From the NCBI GenBank assembly GCA_039105265.1, contig JAPFFF010000041.1:806001-870000 (forward strand): a stretch of DNA of 64,000 nucleotides, read 5' to 3'. The DNA is from Tritrichomonas musculus (Eukaryota > Parabasalia > Tritrichomonadida > Tritrichomonadidae). The position numbers and the translations under genes are program-made. Under the pieces are notes generated by a model. It saw only the letters and a program-made list of their open reading frames with translations. It was not told the origin of the DNA and made no database searches. Position 1 is the stretch's first letter, and each line of letters opens with the position of its first letter. This document shows positions 20,387 through 30,502 of the stretch, piece by piece.

Positions 20387-20666
20387 AAGAAATTTTTGCT
20401 TATTTTCCAAAATTTTCGAAAATTATATGCCAGAATTATTTCTATAAACTTTTTGAGATAAGTGCCTGAAAAAGTTGCATAGGATTGTATTAAAAGCATT
20501 TTTACAGCATTTAAGCAATATTATTTAAAATCTGTAGCAAAAGAGAATGGTTCTCAATTTTTTGAGAGAACTAATTGAATGAATATTCATTCAAAAAGTG
20601 TCTTGTAATGTTTATGAGATTGTATTTTTACATAATTTGTACCCAAACTTACATCGAAAGGAAGTA

Positions 20667-21999
20667 GTGTGGCGATTTGTATGAGGTCATTCAAACATTT
20701 TTGTGATGATATTTGGTTTATAAACAAATCGATATATATTAAATTCTTGACCTGCTATGCAAAAAAATTATATAATATAATTTTAAATATTTGGTATATG
20801 TTATTAAACAAAAATATAAAAATCATTATTCTCTGATTTATGCGATTTTTGTCGAATTAAATAATATGATGATCTATTTTTATGGGGAAATTTAGAGTTT
20901 TAAGAAAGGCAATATATTTAAAATTATATAAAAATATATATATGCATATGTATAATGCTTTTATTTGGTCTATCTATCTTATTTAATTAAAAATATATAT
21001 TCAAAAAAAGTCTGGTTTCATTATTTAAAACATGCTTTATCAAAAGAAAACCTCATGGGAAATATTAATATAGCATTCATTTTTAATAATTCGCATTCAT
21101 TCTTTCAAAATAGGCAAAACAAATAAAAATCATAGTTTGGGTATTGAAAAATATTCAGAGCGACGTTCAATTTTTAAAACTTTTTCATTTTAAAAATTAT
21201 ATGAGTTCATTGAAATCATATTTGATGATTTATTTGGTCGTTTATATTTTTGTAAAAATGCAAGAAATAACTATGTGGCATACCAATATGATTAAAACAA
21301 CAATATTCAAAAATCAATATAATAATATTTTCATCGAAATCAGATTGATTATGGAAGATAAAATCCATGTTTCTAAAGCATATCAATGCCAATTATGCGG
21401 AAGCTATTTATTATCAAAGAAAGGAGCAAAAAATCATAAATGTTTTTTTCATAAATAACGCAAATTGAATAATATTGAATAAGGTAGCTAGATTTTTATA
21501 TCAAAAATGTAAGATCATTAAGTTTTTCATTATTTAGGAGATTTTGGCTATGATTCCTTCCTGAAAAGTTTTTAATACATTTATTGATGCATAAAAAATA
21601 ATATTATCCGGTAATAAAATGATTTATTTCAAAGATCTAAATTATATTATTTGAAATTTCAATCAAATATTGAATTATACAAGATTTCAATGCAATGATT
21701 AAGGATACTACATGATAAATTCATATTTCTTGTATAAAATATTATCTTTATTTCTAAAAAAAATTCAAATATTATATACTTATTAATCATAAAAGTGTTT
21801 GTTTAAACTCCATTTTGTTTTATAAAAAGCATGTAATTTATTATCTATATGGTATATTTTTATTTTTTTTAAATAAAAGTGCTTAATATTTTAATAAATT
21901 GATAAAAAAAAAATTTACTTATAAAAATTCAAAAAATTCAGAGCCATCATTTAAATTTCTGAGGAAATTCAGAATGGCTCTGAAATCAAATCGCCACAC
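20667..21999 (+). mobile_element. 1.33-kb DNA element, copy 1, TA-flanked
   Basis: The ends are GTGTGGCGATTTG and its complement CAAATCGCCACAC (13-bp inverted repeats), each bordered by TA. Near the right end a hairpin pairs CAGAGCCAT with ATGGCTCTG. The only plausible coding frame is a 104-codon ORF (21144-21458). A nearly identical inverted copy sits at 33268-34601. TA flanks suggest Tc1/mariner-type insertion, but the size and coding content do not match a standard transposase element, so it may be non-autonomous. Confidence 0.85.
21144..21458 (+). CDS. 104-residue protein of the 1.33-kb element (C2HC-like end)
   Basis: 104 residues starting MKNIQSDVQFLKLFHF. The C terminus CQLCGSYLLSKKGAKNHKC looks like a small zinc-binding motif (CxxC followed by HxC). 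A hydrophobic stretch YLMIYLVVYIFV lies at about residues 25-36. No transposase catalytic motif is visible. The frame is intact in both copies of the element. Function unknown; it may be a remnant or an accessory DNA-binding protein. Confidence 0.5.
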   Translation: MKNIQSDVQFLKLFHFKNYMSSLKSYLMIYLVVYIFVKMQEITMWHTNMIKTTIFKNQYNNIFIEIRLIMEDKIHVSKAYQCQLCGSYLLSKKGAKNHKCFFHK

Positions 22000-22381
22000 T
22001 ACTTAAAGGAAGGATCGGTAAAAATTCTTTCAAAAAGTTAAGGTACAACAATCATTTTTTCAAAATTAATAAGTCCAAGCAACTTTTTTGCAAAACCTAG
22101 CGCCAAAAAATGTTCAAAACTTTATTTAAAATCTAATTGATTTGTTCTTCATCTATGTATTAAATATTATGAATATCTAAAAGAGATTTTCGCAAGGTTT
22201 TCTGTTAGAAGCTATATATTGAATTTTCATATTAATAATATTAAAATCATAAATATATAAAATTCATAAAGATATTTATATTTAATAACTTATAAAGTAA
22301 TAACTTTCAAAAAGTTGTCAAAAGGAATTTTACTCAAAAAATTGAATTCAAATTGATCGTAAAGTTTTAATTGTCAAATAA
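22000..22381. other. Intergenic, upstream of the intron-containing kinase
   Basis: AT-rich with no gene. It contains several short AAAAAGTT/AACTTTTT words. The leader just before the ATG reads GTCAAATAA. Confidence 0.4.
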
Positions 22382-23441
22382 ATGGATACCCTAGCGGGGC
22401 AAACAATTGGTGATTATACCCTAACTGCATATATTACCGAGACGTATCTTTCAGTTATATACGAATCAATCGATACTAAATCAGTAAATTGCACCAAGCT
22501 TGCAATCAAATTATTAAAACATACAAATAGTAGAGAACAAGTCACAGAAGAAATTAATATAAATTTAAATTGCAAATGTTTCTATACAATGCCAGTAATG
22601 GGAATAGTAGAAAATGTTCCTTCTGATTTTTTAATAGCAATTGTAATGCCAAATGCAATAGGAAGAGATCTTTTCCAAATGGTTTTAGATTATGGCCAGC
22701 TTAGTGAAGATATTGTTTCTCAAATTGCCTACGCTGGCCTTAAGGCTCTTCAATATCTACATAATAATTTTATTATTCATCGCGATATTAAACCGGACAA
22801 TTTTTTTTTAATGGATGATAGTATAACAAAATTAGATATTGTTTTGGGCGATTTTGGCCATGCGACTCATTTTAATCCAGGTCAAAAGCTAACAGATTTT
22901 AAAATTGGAACCCTTATCTACAACGCGCCAGAAATAATCAATAATAATCCATGTTTGTATATTTTATTATAATTTTGATATATTTAATAAATATTAAAAT
23001 AATTAACAGTTATTAAATATATCGAAATTATTAATTTTTTTTTTTTTTTTTTTCTAACAAAAAGATGATGAACGTGTTGATATTTGGTCCTTGGGAGCTA
23101 CATTATATTTTACTTTGTCTGGATGTTACGCATTTCCTGATCCGCGCGAAGATAACAACCCACTTTCTGAACAGTACACAAAAAGGTTGATTACAAAAGG
23201 TCAATATGAAATGGAATTTGGCCTTTGGGAAGAAATTTCACCTGAAGCCAAAGATTTCGTTTCTTCTATGCTCCAGGTTGACCCGGATAATAGACCCACA
23301 ATCGCTGATCTGCTTAATCACCCATTCATCAGAAACCACTACGTGGAATACAACAAGCAGCGCAACAGAACAGAAGGAAAGACGCTCATTATTGATGAAT
23401 CGTTTAGACAGGCAGATGAATTTCTCGATGAAAATGATTAA
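22382..23441 (+). CDS. Serine/threonine protein kinase with one spliceosomal intron
   Basis: Two exons, 22382-22952 and 23065-23441, give 315 residues. Exon 1 carries Lys69-Leu (LAIKLLKH region), HRDIKPDN, GDFGHAT and APEIINNNP. Exon 2 continues after splicing as YDERVDIWSLGATLYF, which completes kinase subdomain IX exactly, and ends with VDPDNRPTIADLLNHPF. Without splicing, exon 1 runs into a stop after seven extra codons. The glycine-rich loop is not canonical (GDYTLTAYITETYLSVIYE), so ATP binding may be atypical. The fold is closest to the CAMK or related Ser/Thr kinases. Substrate unknown. Confidence 0.9.
22953..23064 (+). other. Spliceosomal intron, 112 nt, phase 1
   Basis: The 5' site is GTTTGT and the 3' end is TCTAACAAAAAG, preceded by a long T tract. 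Trichomonas introns are known to end in a fused branch-point and acceptor, ACTAACACACAG; this one matches at most positions. Removing it restores an uninterrupted kinase domain (PYDERVDIW). Confidence 0.9.
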
Positions 23442-24008
23442 TTAATTTTGTTTATATAAAAGAATTTGTTTTGTTTTATTTTTTCAGAGTCTTGTTATTG
23501 TCTAGGTATTCTTTCTTTTTTTGTATAATGCAGCAGAATAGTTTTAGATGATAAATTTCTGAAAAATCATTAAAAAAAAAAAAAATTATGATATTTCTCA
23601 ATTTTTTATTTTTTTAGGTGTAATTTTAAATTATTTGTAATGTTTAAAAGTAGAAACCGGAAGAGCTGAGATGTAATTAAGCGTTTCGAATTACATGAAG
23701 GTATATCTTTCAAAATTACGCCAAAAATACGTCAATAAAATGAGGAACTTACGGCAAAAAATATGTGGATGCTTGAAAATAGGGAAGCACAAATTTATTT
23801 TTTAATTCTCTAGGTACAACTTTTTGAGTTAATAAAACACTCAAAAAGTTGTAAAACCGAGAACTAAAATAAATGAAGTAGCTTTTTGAAAGGCGCTGTC
23901 TTTCAAAAAGCTACTTCATTTATTTTTTTAAATTACTTAAATTTTTAACAATCAACTTTTTCAAATATGAATGATGATTGTTAAAAATTAGTTGATTGTT
24001 AAATTTTT
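23442..24008. repeat. Cluster of hairpins between kinase and acyltransferase fragment
   Basis: Three inverted repeats follow each other. ACAACTTTTTGAGT at 23816-23829 pairs with 23839-23852. A perfect 27-bp arm at 23866-23892 (containing ATGAAGTAGCTTTTTGAAAG) pairs with 23900-23926 over a 7-base loop. TTTTTAACAATCAAC near 23,943 pairs with GTTGATTGTTAAA near 23,990. No gene is visible. They may be foldback elements or structured 3' flanks. Confidence 0.75.
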
Positions 24009-24639
24009 AACAGTCAAGTTGACAAGCAGAAAGTAACATTAGTTGGTTTCTCTTTAGGTGGCTGTATGATCCATCAGTTCCTTACGAAGCACTGTCCTTC
24101 ACAAGATTGGAAAAATCATTTCATATCGCAAGCCATCCTCTTATCTCCATCATTTGCTGGAGTCATTCAAATGCTCTACAATCTATGGTCAAAGCGTATT
24201 CCAACCTTCCCTATCTTGCATTTTGCCGAGCTCAGTTTGGCCTATGAACAGATTCAGATTGTTCATTCTCATATTCCGAACGATGTTGTTTACGAGGACG
24301 TTGTTTTGGCAATTGGTCCCGATGGCCACGAGTACAAAGGAAAAGACTCATATGGACTAATCATGGATCATTTACTCTTTAATGAGAATGCAAGAAAAAT
24401 GTTTGACAAAACACAAGAAATTAGAAAAGAAGAGCCAAAAACACTCGGTGTCAAAAAGACTCTTCTCATGAACAGTAAAAGAAAGACTTGCGTCGCCCTC
24501 AATTTCACCTGATTTCGATCATTATCCATTCATTAAAACAAAAAGAATTCTGAATATTGTGTCAAATATCACTTATCACAATGTGATACCTGCTCTCGAG
24601 AATGAGGAAGAGTACCTGAAAGTGAATGATGAACTTTGA
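24009..24639 (+). pseudogene. LCAT-like acyltransferase/lipase fragment
   Basis: An open frame reads KQKVTLVGFSLGGCMIHQFL and on to a stop at about 24,512. It contains the serine-hydrolase elbow GFSLGG and then SPSFAGVIQMLYNLWSKRIP and GPDGHEYKGKDSYG, as in lecithin:cholesterol acyltransferase (LCAT/PDAT) family proteins. After a frameshift around 24,510 the reading continues DFDHYPFIKTKRIL to a stop at 24,639. The N-terminal third of the family is missing; the hairpin cluster sits where it should be. Best explained as a 5'-truncated, frameshifted copy of a host lipid acyltransferase gene. Confidence 0.75.
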
Positions 24640-25795
24640 GATAATTATTAATATCAATACAAATTTTGATGATGAAAATGGTGATCATTTCTAAATAAAA
24701 ATGTCATTTAAAAAACTATTCTTTTTCAATCTATGAATTATTAATATTTTTAATTTTATTTTTTTAATCGTTTTATTATTTCTATGATTTAAAAAGTCGA
24801 AATTGTAATTTTCATCTTAAAATAGAATATATTCCTCAAATGATCATTGATTATTTTTAAATTTTTGTTATAATTCCAATTTAAATTAAGCTTTTTAATA
24901 AGCCGATGATTTTTTGGTAGATGAATATGAAATACATATTAAAAGAATGACTAATTTACCAAATATTCTTTGTAAATTATATTATTTCACAAGAAGCGAT
25001 ATGACTAGTCAAGCATTTAAACCTCAAAAAGTTTAACTTTTTCTTTTAATATACAGAAAGTATTTTCAAAGGTGATTTCAAATCTTTAGAAATATTTAAA
25101 TGATTTATACAAATAATTATCTCAAAAAAATGAAAGTATTGAAAATTGAATATTTTATTTTCATAGGTTATAATCATTGTAAGGTTTAAGTATTGACCAA
25201 TATGAATTAATATATTGAAGATAATTATTAATAAGACAAATAATAGATCTATCGTTCTTTCGATTTTATCAGCTGCTATTCGAATATCAGTAATGATGAT
25301 TGTTTATATCGGAATTAATGATTTTGTTGATTCTATAAAAAAGCATAAAAAGATGGTATTTAGACATTATTGCTAATAATAAATAAAGATATTTGATTTG
25401 AATTTTTTTGTTTTTATTGTTCAGAATTAATTGGTTCCAAATAATCATTTAGAGTGTATGATTCACATTTATAAATTTGACTAAATATCTGGATCAACTA
25501 AAAACATTTATACTGAAAGACAAAATTACAGGCTCTTAGCATTGATAAATAAGCACTTAAGTTATTTGAAAAGAAAACCAATTTAGAGGAACTTCATGAA
25601 TACAGATGATTTGCATAAGATATAAGCAAATACATGGCAGATAAACAATACTTTTTTTTTGATAAGCTACATAATTAAATATTCGACATTTTCTTGGCCA
25701 ATATCAAAATCAAAAGCAAAATTTGATTATATTTTAGTTTAATTAAAAAAAAATTTAGAAAATGTAAAAAAATTAATTTTGTAAGGAACTTCAAA
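24640..25795. other. AT-rich intergenic stretch
   Basis: No gene, RNA or repeat of note was seen. It holds the 3' flanks of the acyltransferase fragment (plus) and of the kinase-PARP gene (minus). Confidence 0.5.
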
Positions 25796-28700
25796 TCACT
25801 TATATTTAGATCTATCTGTAGATGGAAATGACAATAATTCATCTTCATAGATTTTGAATCTGTCTTTATAATGGAGGCCATTAATAAAACCAAGAACATC
25901 TTTTTTATTCAAATCCATCGCAGCGAATTTTCTAAAGTCAGCAGGAGATGTAGTAAAAAGAACGTTCTTCATTTTAGAGACCCAATCAATGTGATTTGAT
26001 GAGCCTGCGAAGACTAGGCACACAAAATCAGAACCAATTATTTTTCTGGCTTCTTCAATTAATAGTCTACCGGTCAATCCCGGTCCACCATTTGTGATTA
26101 ATTTTATTTTATTTTTTCTTTTCTGTTGAATGATTTTAAGAGCATCATAAACATTATTTTTAGTATAGACATTTATTTCCATTTGCTTAGATAACTCATT
26201 TAAGTATCTAGAATATTCAGAGTTCGCAATATTTTCATCTTTCCAAAGAATATAAAAATCTTTTCTCATTAGAGTTATTGAACATATTGGAATGATTTGG
26301 AATTTGTTGTTAAACACATATTCTTCAGCCCAAATCCAATTTGTATTTTTTTCAGATTCAGGAACAGGTCTGAAACTTTGTGAACTTCCAACAAAAGCAT
26401 GATGAACACCATAATTGTTAGCTATTTCAGGTTCTATTTTTTTACCATACCAGGACATGTCTTTTATTTCTTTTATTTTGTTGTTGTTGTAAATTGCTAA
26501 ACAACAGATAATTGGTGCCTTTTGATTGCATCCTAAAACAGAATAGCCATTTGCATACATCGATGCATAGAACATATTCTCGGTTGCATAGATGCCTTTG
26601 CCATAACATCCAGCATCTAATTGTTTCTTTTTATCTTTATTAGGATCCAAAAAGTGATCTTTGACAATTTTTGTATGATTAGCAAGCTTAGAACCATGAT
26701 ATAGAATTGCTATTTTTAGATCTCCTGAATTAATTCTATTTTTAACTTTTTCATAATCTTCAATATACTTGTTAGCAATCACTGTTTGTGCAACCATTAT
26801 CATTTCGAATTCATTATTATAAAGATCTTTACGAATATGTTCTTCTGCCATTTTAAATATATCTTCATGAGAGAACAAAAACTGCCAATTTTTTTTAACT
26901 TTTTCTTTATGTAAAGTACTAAGAACTTCTTCTTTCATTGTATCAAGATCAATTTCGCTTAGTTCGCTTATGTTTTGAAGAAGATTTACTGATGCTTTTT
27001 GATTATAATTTTTCATTATTTTTTCATCATCTGGAAATGTAATTGATGGATCTTCAACAAGGTTTCCAACAACGGGCTTTCCTATTGTTGATTTAAATTT
27101 ATTCTTTAATGAACTGACCAGATTATGGAACTTATCAACAACTTTTTGACTTAGTTTTTTAATTGACAAAAAGGCAATCTTTAATATTGTGCATCCATGA
27201 TCAACATTAAGAATAACAGCACCTTCTTCTTCAAGTATCTTGGCAAGTGCATCAAAATCAATATCTAGAGGTGACTTCTCAAATGTGAACGTAACTGTAG
27301 GAATGAAGTCTTCAAAAGGCCTGTCTTTTGGAATTGAACTTTTGACAATGTCTGGCGTGATGAAGATTTCATCATCAGGATTATAGTCTATGTTTTCTTC
27401 TTCGTATAATGGAGCTTCAAACATTTCTTTAATGAAATTTTCTTTGTTTTTTTTATGGTATTCTTCTTGGTTGTTTTCATCCAACTCTTTCGTGGATTGG
27501 TATTCTTCGTAATGCTTGGGACAGAAGAAGCAGCCTGGCGTAATGCAGACAAGTTTGTTTAAATCTTGTGATGAATTTTGTTCTTCGGTGCATTTCATGC
27601 ATTTAATGCATCCAATATGATATGGCAATCCAGAAAAATAAACTGGATTGTCATCGATCTCTTTATTGCAGGCAGTGCAAATGATTTTTTTGTCTGGTAA
27701 TATTTGAATTTGGTAAGTATTTTTTTGTTTATCATAATCTTCTTCTTCGTCGTCTTGATCATTATTAACTGACACGATTTCATTAACTGGTTGATCATTA
27801 TTAACAGGCACGATGTCATTAACTGGTTGATCATTATTAACAGGCACGATGTCATTAACTGGTTGATCATTATTAACTGACACGATTTCATTAACTGGTT
27901 GTTCATTATTAACAGGCACGATGTCATTAACTGGTTGATCATTATTAACTGGCACGATATCATTAACTGGTTGATCATTATTAACTGGCATGATTTCATT
28001 AACTGGTTGTTCATTATTAACAGGTACGCTATTTGACAACTTTATTAGTTCATTATATTCTTGTTCATTTATTAGATCAGAATCTTCATTAAGCTTATTT
28101 TTTCCACCTTCTTGATCAAAATAATGAAGCATTTTTTTGTCAAAGTCAATTAAGATTTTACATGGTAAATTGATTTCTTTTGCTTTTTTGAAATAATCTT
28201 TGGCTATTTTAATATCTTTTGTAACGCCATATCCAGACTGGTACATCAATCCTAATAAGTAATGAATATCAGGATTTGTTTTATTACGATTAATTGATTC
28301 TTCTAAATATTCTTTAGCTTTTTCATAATTTTGTTCAACATATTTTCCTTTAAAATAAAGTTTTGCCAAGTAATAAAAGCCATATGAATTACCAAGTTCG
28401 CATGATTGCTCAAATAATTTAATTGCTTCTTGAACATTATTATTACTTTTATCAGATGGATTTTTTAAATATATTTTTCCCAAACCTATCATAGCATCTG
28501 AATTATTTAATTTAACTGCTTCTGTTAAATATTTTTGAGCTTCCTTTATATCTTTTTCTAAGCCTTTGCCTTTATAATACATGCGTCCTAATTTGGTCAT
28601 GCCTTCTGAAATTCCTTTAATTGCAAGTAATTCATAGTATTTCACTGCTTTTGAATAATCTCTTAGGATATAATGTCCGTAATCATATAGACTATGCCCG

Positions 28701-30481
28701 TAATAATTAGCGTCTCCTAGAATTTTCAAGATATTCTGGTTGTTTTTAACCAAAGCATCATCATAATCACATTTTCCTTCATATTGGGATAATATGTACA
28801 AGAGATCCAAATATTCTTCAAAATCTTTTTGAATGAGGAAATTTTCAAATATGAATTGTTTTTTTTGCGATTTTTCGCTATTCAAAAAAGAGGTACGAAC
28901 AATGAATGTTAAAAATTCAGAATGAAGAGCATTTATGATTTCTTTTGCACTTGTTCTATTTTCTTGATTGAAATGGAGGCAATCTGAATATATTTTTTCA
29001 AGATTATCTGACCCACATGCCAATTCATATATTTTGTCGGTTATTTTCTTCATAAAGAAAAATGATCCACAATTGCCAAACATGTCTTTCTTTTGAAACA
29101 AAAAATAAATTATTAGTCCAAATGAATATATATCAGTTGCTGAAGTAAGTCTTTCTCCTCTTTCTTGCTCTGGAGATGTATATAAAGGAGATCCAATGTC
29201 ATCAGTGAAATTTGCATCTTCATCTTCAATTGAGAGAATTGTTTCAAAGTCCGAAATGTAAGGAAGAAAGTCATGATCAATAAGGATATTTGATGGCTTT
29301 AAATCACGATGCATGAGTTTGTTAGAATGAAGATAATCAATACCAAGCAGAATGCGAATAATTGTATTAAGAACAAATACTTCATTGATTTTTTCAGGAT
29401 TTGAATAGACGTTTGGTCTGAGTGATCCATTGCTCATAAATTCGTAAATCAAGCCAATTATTTTGCCAGTTTTATCATCTTTGATGAATCCATAGAAATG
29501 AGTAATACAGCGATGACTATAATTTTTAACAAAATCGATTTCACGCTTAGCTTCTTTTGTTAGTTCATCTTTTTTGTTAAATATTTTCATCACAAAAACA
29601 TGCAAACTTTTAAGATGAAGTGCCAAATAAAAGGATTTGTTTTCGTCTGATATTATTTCTCTTAATTTGATGAATTCTTTGACCTTAAATTCATGTTGAC
29701 TTTTATTGATATCTTTCGTTTCTGCTAATTGTTTAATTTCATTGAATTTAATGACATCGAAATTTTTTGATTTCAAAAGTTCGTCAAATTTTTCTTTAAT
29801 AATTCTTTCGTTAATGCAATCGCCTTCAAAATCAAAAAATGATGGATCTTTGAAATATTCTGTGGGGCAAAAAAAACGTCTAATAGTGTATCCGACTATT
29901 GCGGATATTGTGACTTCCATAAAATAATTTTGGTTTATATCTTGTAAATAGCACATACAAACATTACGAATTTCTTCTTTGACTTGGTTTTCTAAAATAG
30001 TTTCTTCAGTTAAAATTGATTCATTTGAAGTATCAATTATTATTATGCCTTGCCCTTTCAAAACATTGAAAATATGGGAAATTATAGATAGATAAATTGG
30101 TTCAATTATGATACATTGCTTTTCAACACATATTGTTACATCAACTGTAAGAGAATTTAAATCTTCCTTGTCAATTTTTGATGTTTGGCCTAGACTATGC
30201 ACATTTATGGTTATGAATTTGAATTTCTGAAGATAATCCAGGAAGTTTTTTTCAAAAATTTTGAGATATTTCTTTTCTCTACAGATTGATGTCCATCTGA
30301 ATTCAATATTAGAATAAAGTTTGTGGAGAAAATCTTTTTTAATGTTTAATAATTCTACCTCATATCTACGAGGTATTTTTTGAAAATAATTGTTTTCCAT
30401 GTGATATATTTGGAATTTTCTTTGTTGGAAATTTTCCATTTTTTTTTTTTCCAAAAATTTTCTTTGTTGGAAATTTTCCAT
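25796..30481 (-). CDS. Kinase - Sel1 repeats - LIM - ADP-ribosyltransferase (PARP-type) multidomain protein
   Basis: 1,561 residues from the ATG at 30481; ATGs at residues 15 and 28 are alternatives. Residues 1-260 are unassigned. About 270-525 is a TKL-like kinase with Lys299, HRDLKPSN (391-398), DFE (411-413) in place of DFG, and SPEQ (436-439). About 590-770 are Sel1 repeats (LGRMYYKGKG, LAKLYFKGKY, LGLMYQSGYG). About 820-908 is a 12-residue repeat, PVNNDQPVNDIV. About 935-990 is a LIM-type zinc domain (CTACNKE, HIGCIKCMKC, FCPKH). About 1,140-1,410 is a PARP-type ADP-ribosyltransferase with LYHGS (His1262), GKGIYATENMFYA (Tyr1298) and EEYVF (Glu1387), the H-Y-E triad. Residues 1,436-1,535 form an unnamed alpha/beta domain (IKLITNGGPGLTGRLLIEEA). 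Both catalytic centres look usable, so the protein may phosphorylate and ADP-ribosylate targets; targets are unknown. Confidence 0.93.
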   Translation of the reverse strand: MENFQQRKFLEKKKMENFQQRKFQIYHMENNYFQKIPRRYEVELLNIKKDFLHKLYSNIEFRWTSICREKKYLKIFEKNFLDYLQKFKFITINVHSLGQTSKIDKEDLNSLTVDVTICVEKQCIIIEPIYLSIISHIFNVLKGQGIIIIDTSNESILTEETILENQVKEEIRNVCMCYLQDINQNYFMEVTISAIVGYTIRRFFCPTEYFKDPSFFDFEGDCINERIIKEKFDELLKSKNFDVIKFNEIKQLAETKDINKSQHEFKVKEFIKLREIISDENKSFYLALHLKSLHVFVMKIFNKKDELTKEAKREIDFVKNYSHRCITHFYGFIKDDKTGKIIGLIYEFMSNGSLRPNVYSNPEKINEVFVLNTIIRILLGIDYLHSNKLMHRDLKPSNILIDHDFLPYISDFETILSIEDEDANFTDDIGSPLYTSPEQERGERLTSATDIYSFGLIIYFLFQKKDMFGNCGSFFFMKKITDKIYELACGSDNLEKIYSDCLHFNQENRTSAKEIINALHSEFLTFIVRTSFLNSEKSQKKQFIFENFLIQKDFEEYLDLLYILSQYEGKCDYDDALVKNNQNILKILGDANYYGHSLYDYGHYILRDYSKAVKYYELLAIKGISEGMTKLGRMYYKGKGLEKDIKEAQKYLTEAVKLNNSDAMIGLGKIYLKNPSDKSNNNVQEAIKLFEQSCELGNSYGFYYLAKLYFKGKYVEQNYEKAKEYLEESINRNKTNPDIHYLLGLMYQSGYGVTKDIKIAKDYFKKAKEINLPCKILIDFDKKMLHYFDQEGGKNKLNEDSDLINEQEYNELIKLSNSVPVNNEQPVNEIMPVNNDQPVNDIVPVNNDQPVNDIVPVNNEQPVNEIVSVNNDQPVNDIVPVNNDQPVNDIVPVNNDQPVNEIVSVNNDQDDEEEDYDKQKNTYQIQILPDKKIICTACNKEIDDNPVYFSGLPYHIGCIKCMKCTEEQNSSQDLNKLVCITPGCFFCPKHYEEYQSTKELDENNQEEYHKKNKENFIKEMFEAPLYEEENIDYNPDDEIFITPDIVKSSIPKDRPFEDFIPTVTFTFEKSPLDIDFDALAKILEEEGAVILNVDHGCTILKIAFLSIKKLSQKVVDKFHNLVSSLKNKFKSTIGKPVVGNLVEDPSITFPDDEKIMKNYNQKASVNLLQNISELSEIDLDTMKEEVLSTLHKEKVKKNWQFLFSHEDIFKMAEEHIRKDLYNNEFEMIMVAQTVIANKYIEDYEKVKNRINSGDLKIAILYHGSKLANHTKIVKDHFLDPNKDKKKQLDAGCYGKGIYATENMFYASMYANGYSVLGCNQKAPIICCLAIYNNNKIKEIKDMSWYGKKIEPEIANNYGVHHAFVGSSQSFRPVPESEKNTNWIWAEEYVFNNKFQIIPICSITLMRKDFYILWKDENIANSEYSRYLNELSKQMEINVYTKNNVYDALKIIQQKRKNKIKLITNGGPGLTGRLLIEEARKIIGSDFVCLVFAGSSNHIDWVSKMKNVLFTTSPADFRKFAAMDLNKKDVLGFINGLHYKDRFKIYEDELLSFPSTDRSKYK
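27758..28024. repeat. 36-bp tandem coding repeat in the kinase-PARP gene
   Basis: Seven to eight copies of a 36-bp unit encode PVNNDQPVNDIV-type linkers between the Sel1 and LIM regions. Copies differ mainly at D/E and P/S positions. The periodic identical arrays on the opposite strand are in-frame coding repeats, not a CRISPR array. Confidence 0.9.
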
Positions 30482-30502
30482 TTTTTTTTTTTTTTTTTTT
30501 CA
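30415..30502. repeat. Duplicated 5' end of the kinase-PARP gene with long A tract
   Basis: The words that encode MENFQQRKF occur twice in a row (at residues 1 and 15), each preceded by a run of A on the coding strand; the outer run is about 20 bases. This looks like a local slippage duplication that added a second start codon. Confidence 0.7.

Noticed and set aside
20387-20410. TTG start for the BspA/ankyrin protein
   Set aside because: Nuclear eukaryotic genes start at ATG; the first in-frame ATG is at 20386. The same reasoning was used for 8927 and 54724.
27595-28024. Regular 36-bp repeats suggestive of a CRISPR-like array
   Set aside because: The repeats are in frame in a long coding sequence, have no variable spacers, and the genome is eukaryotic.
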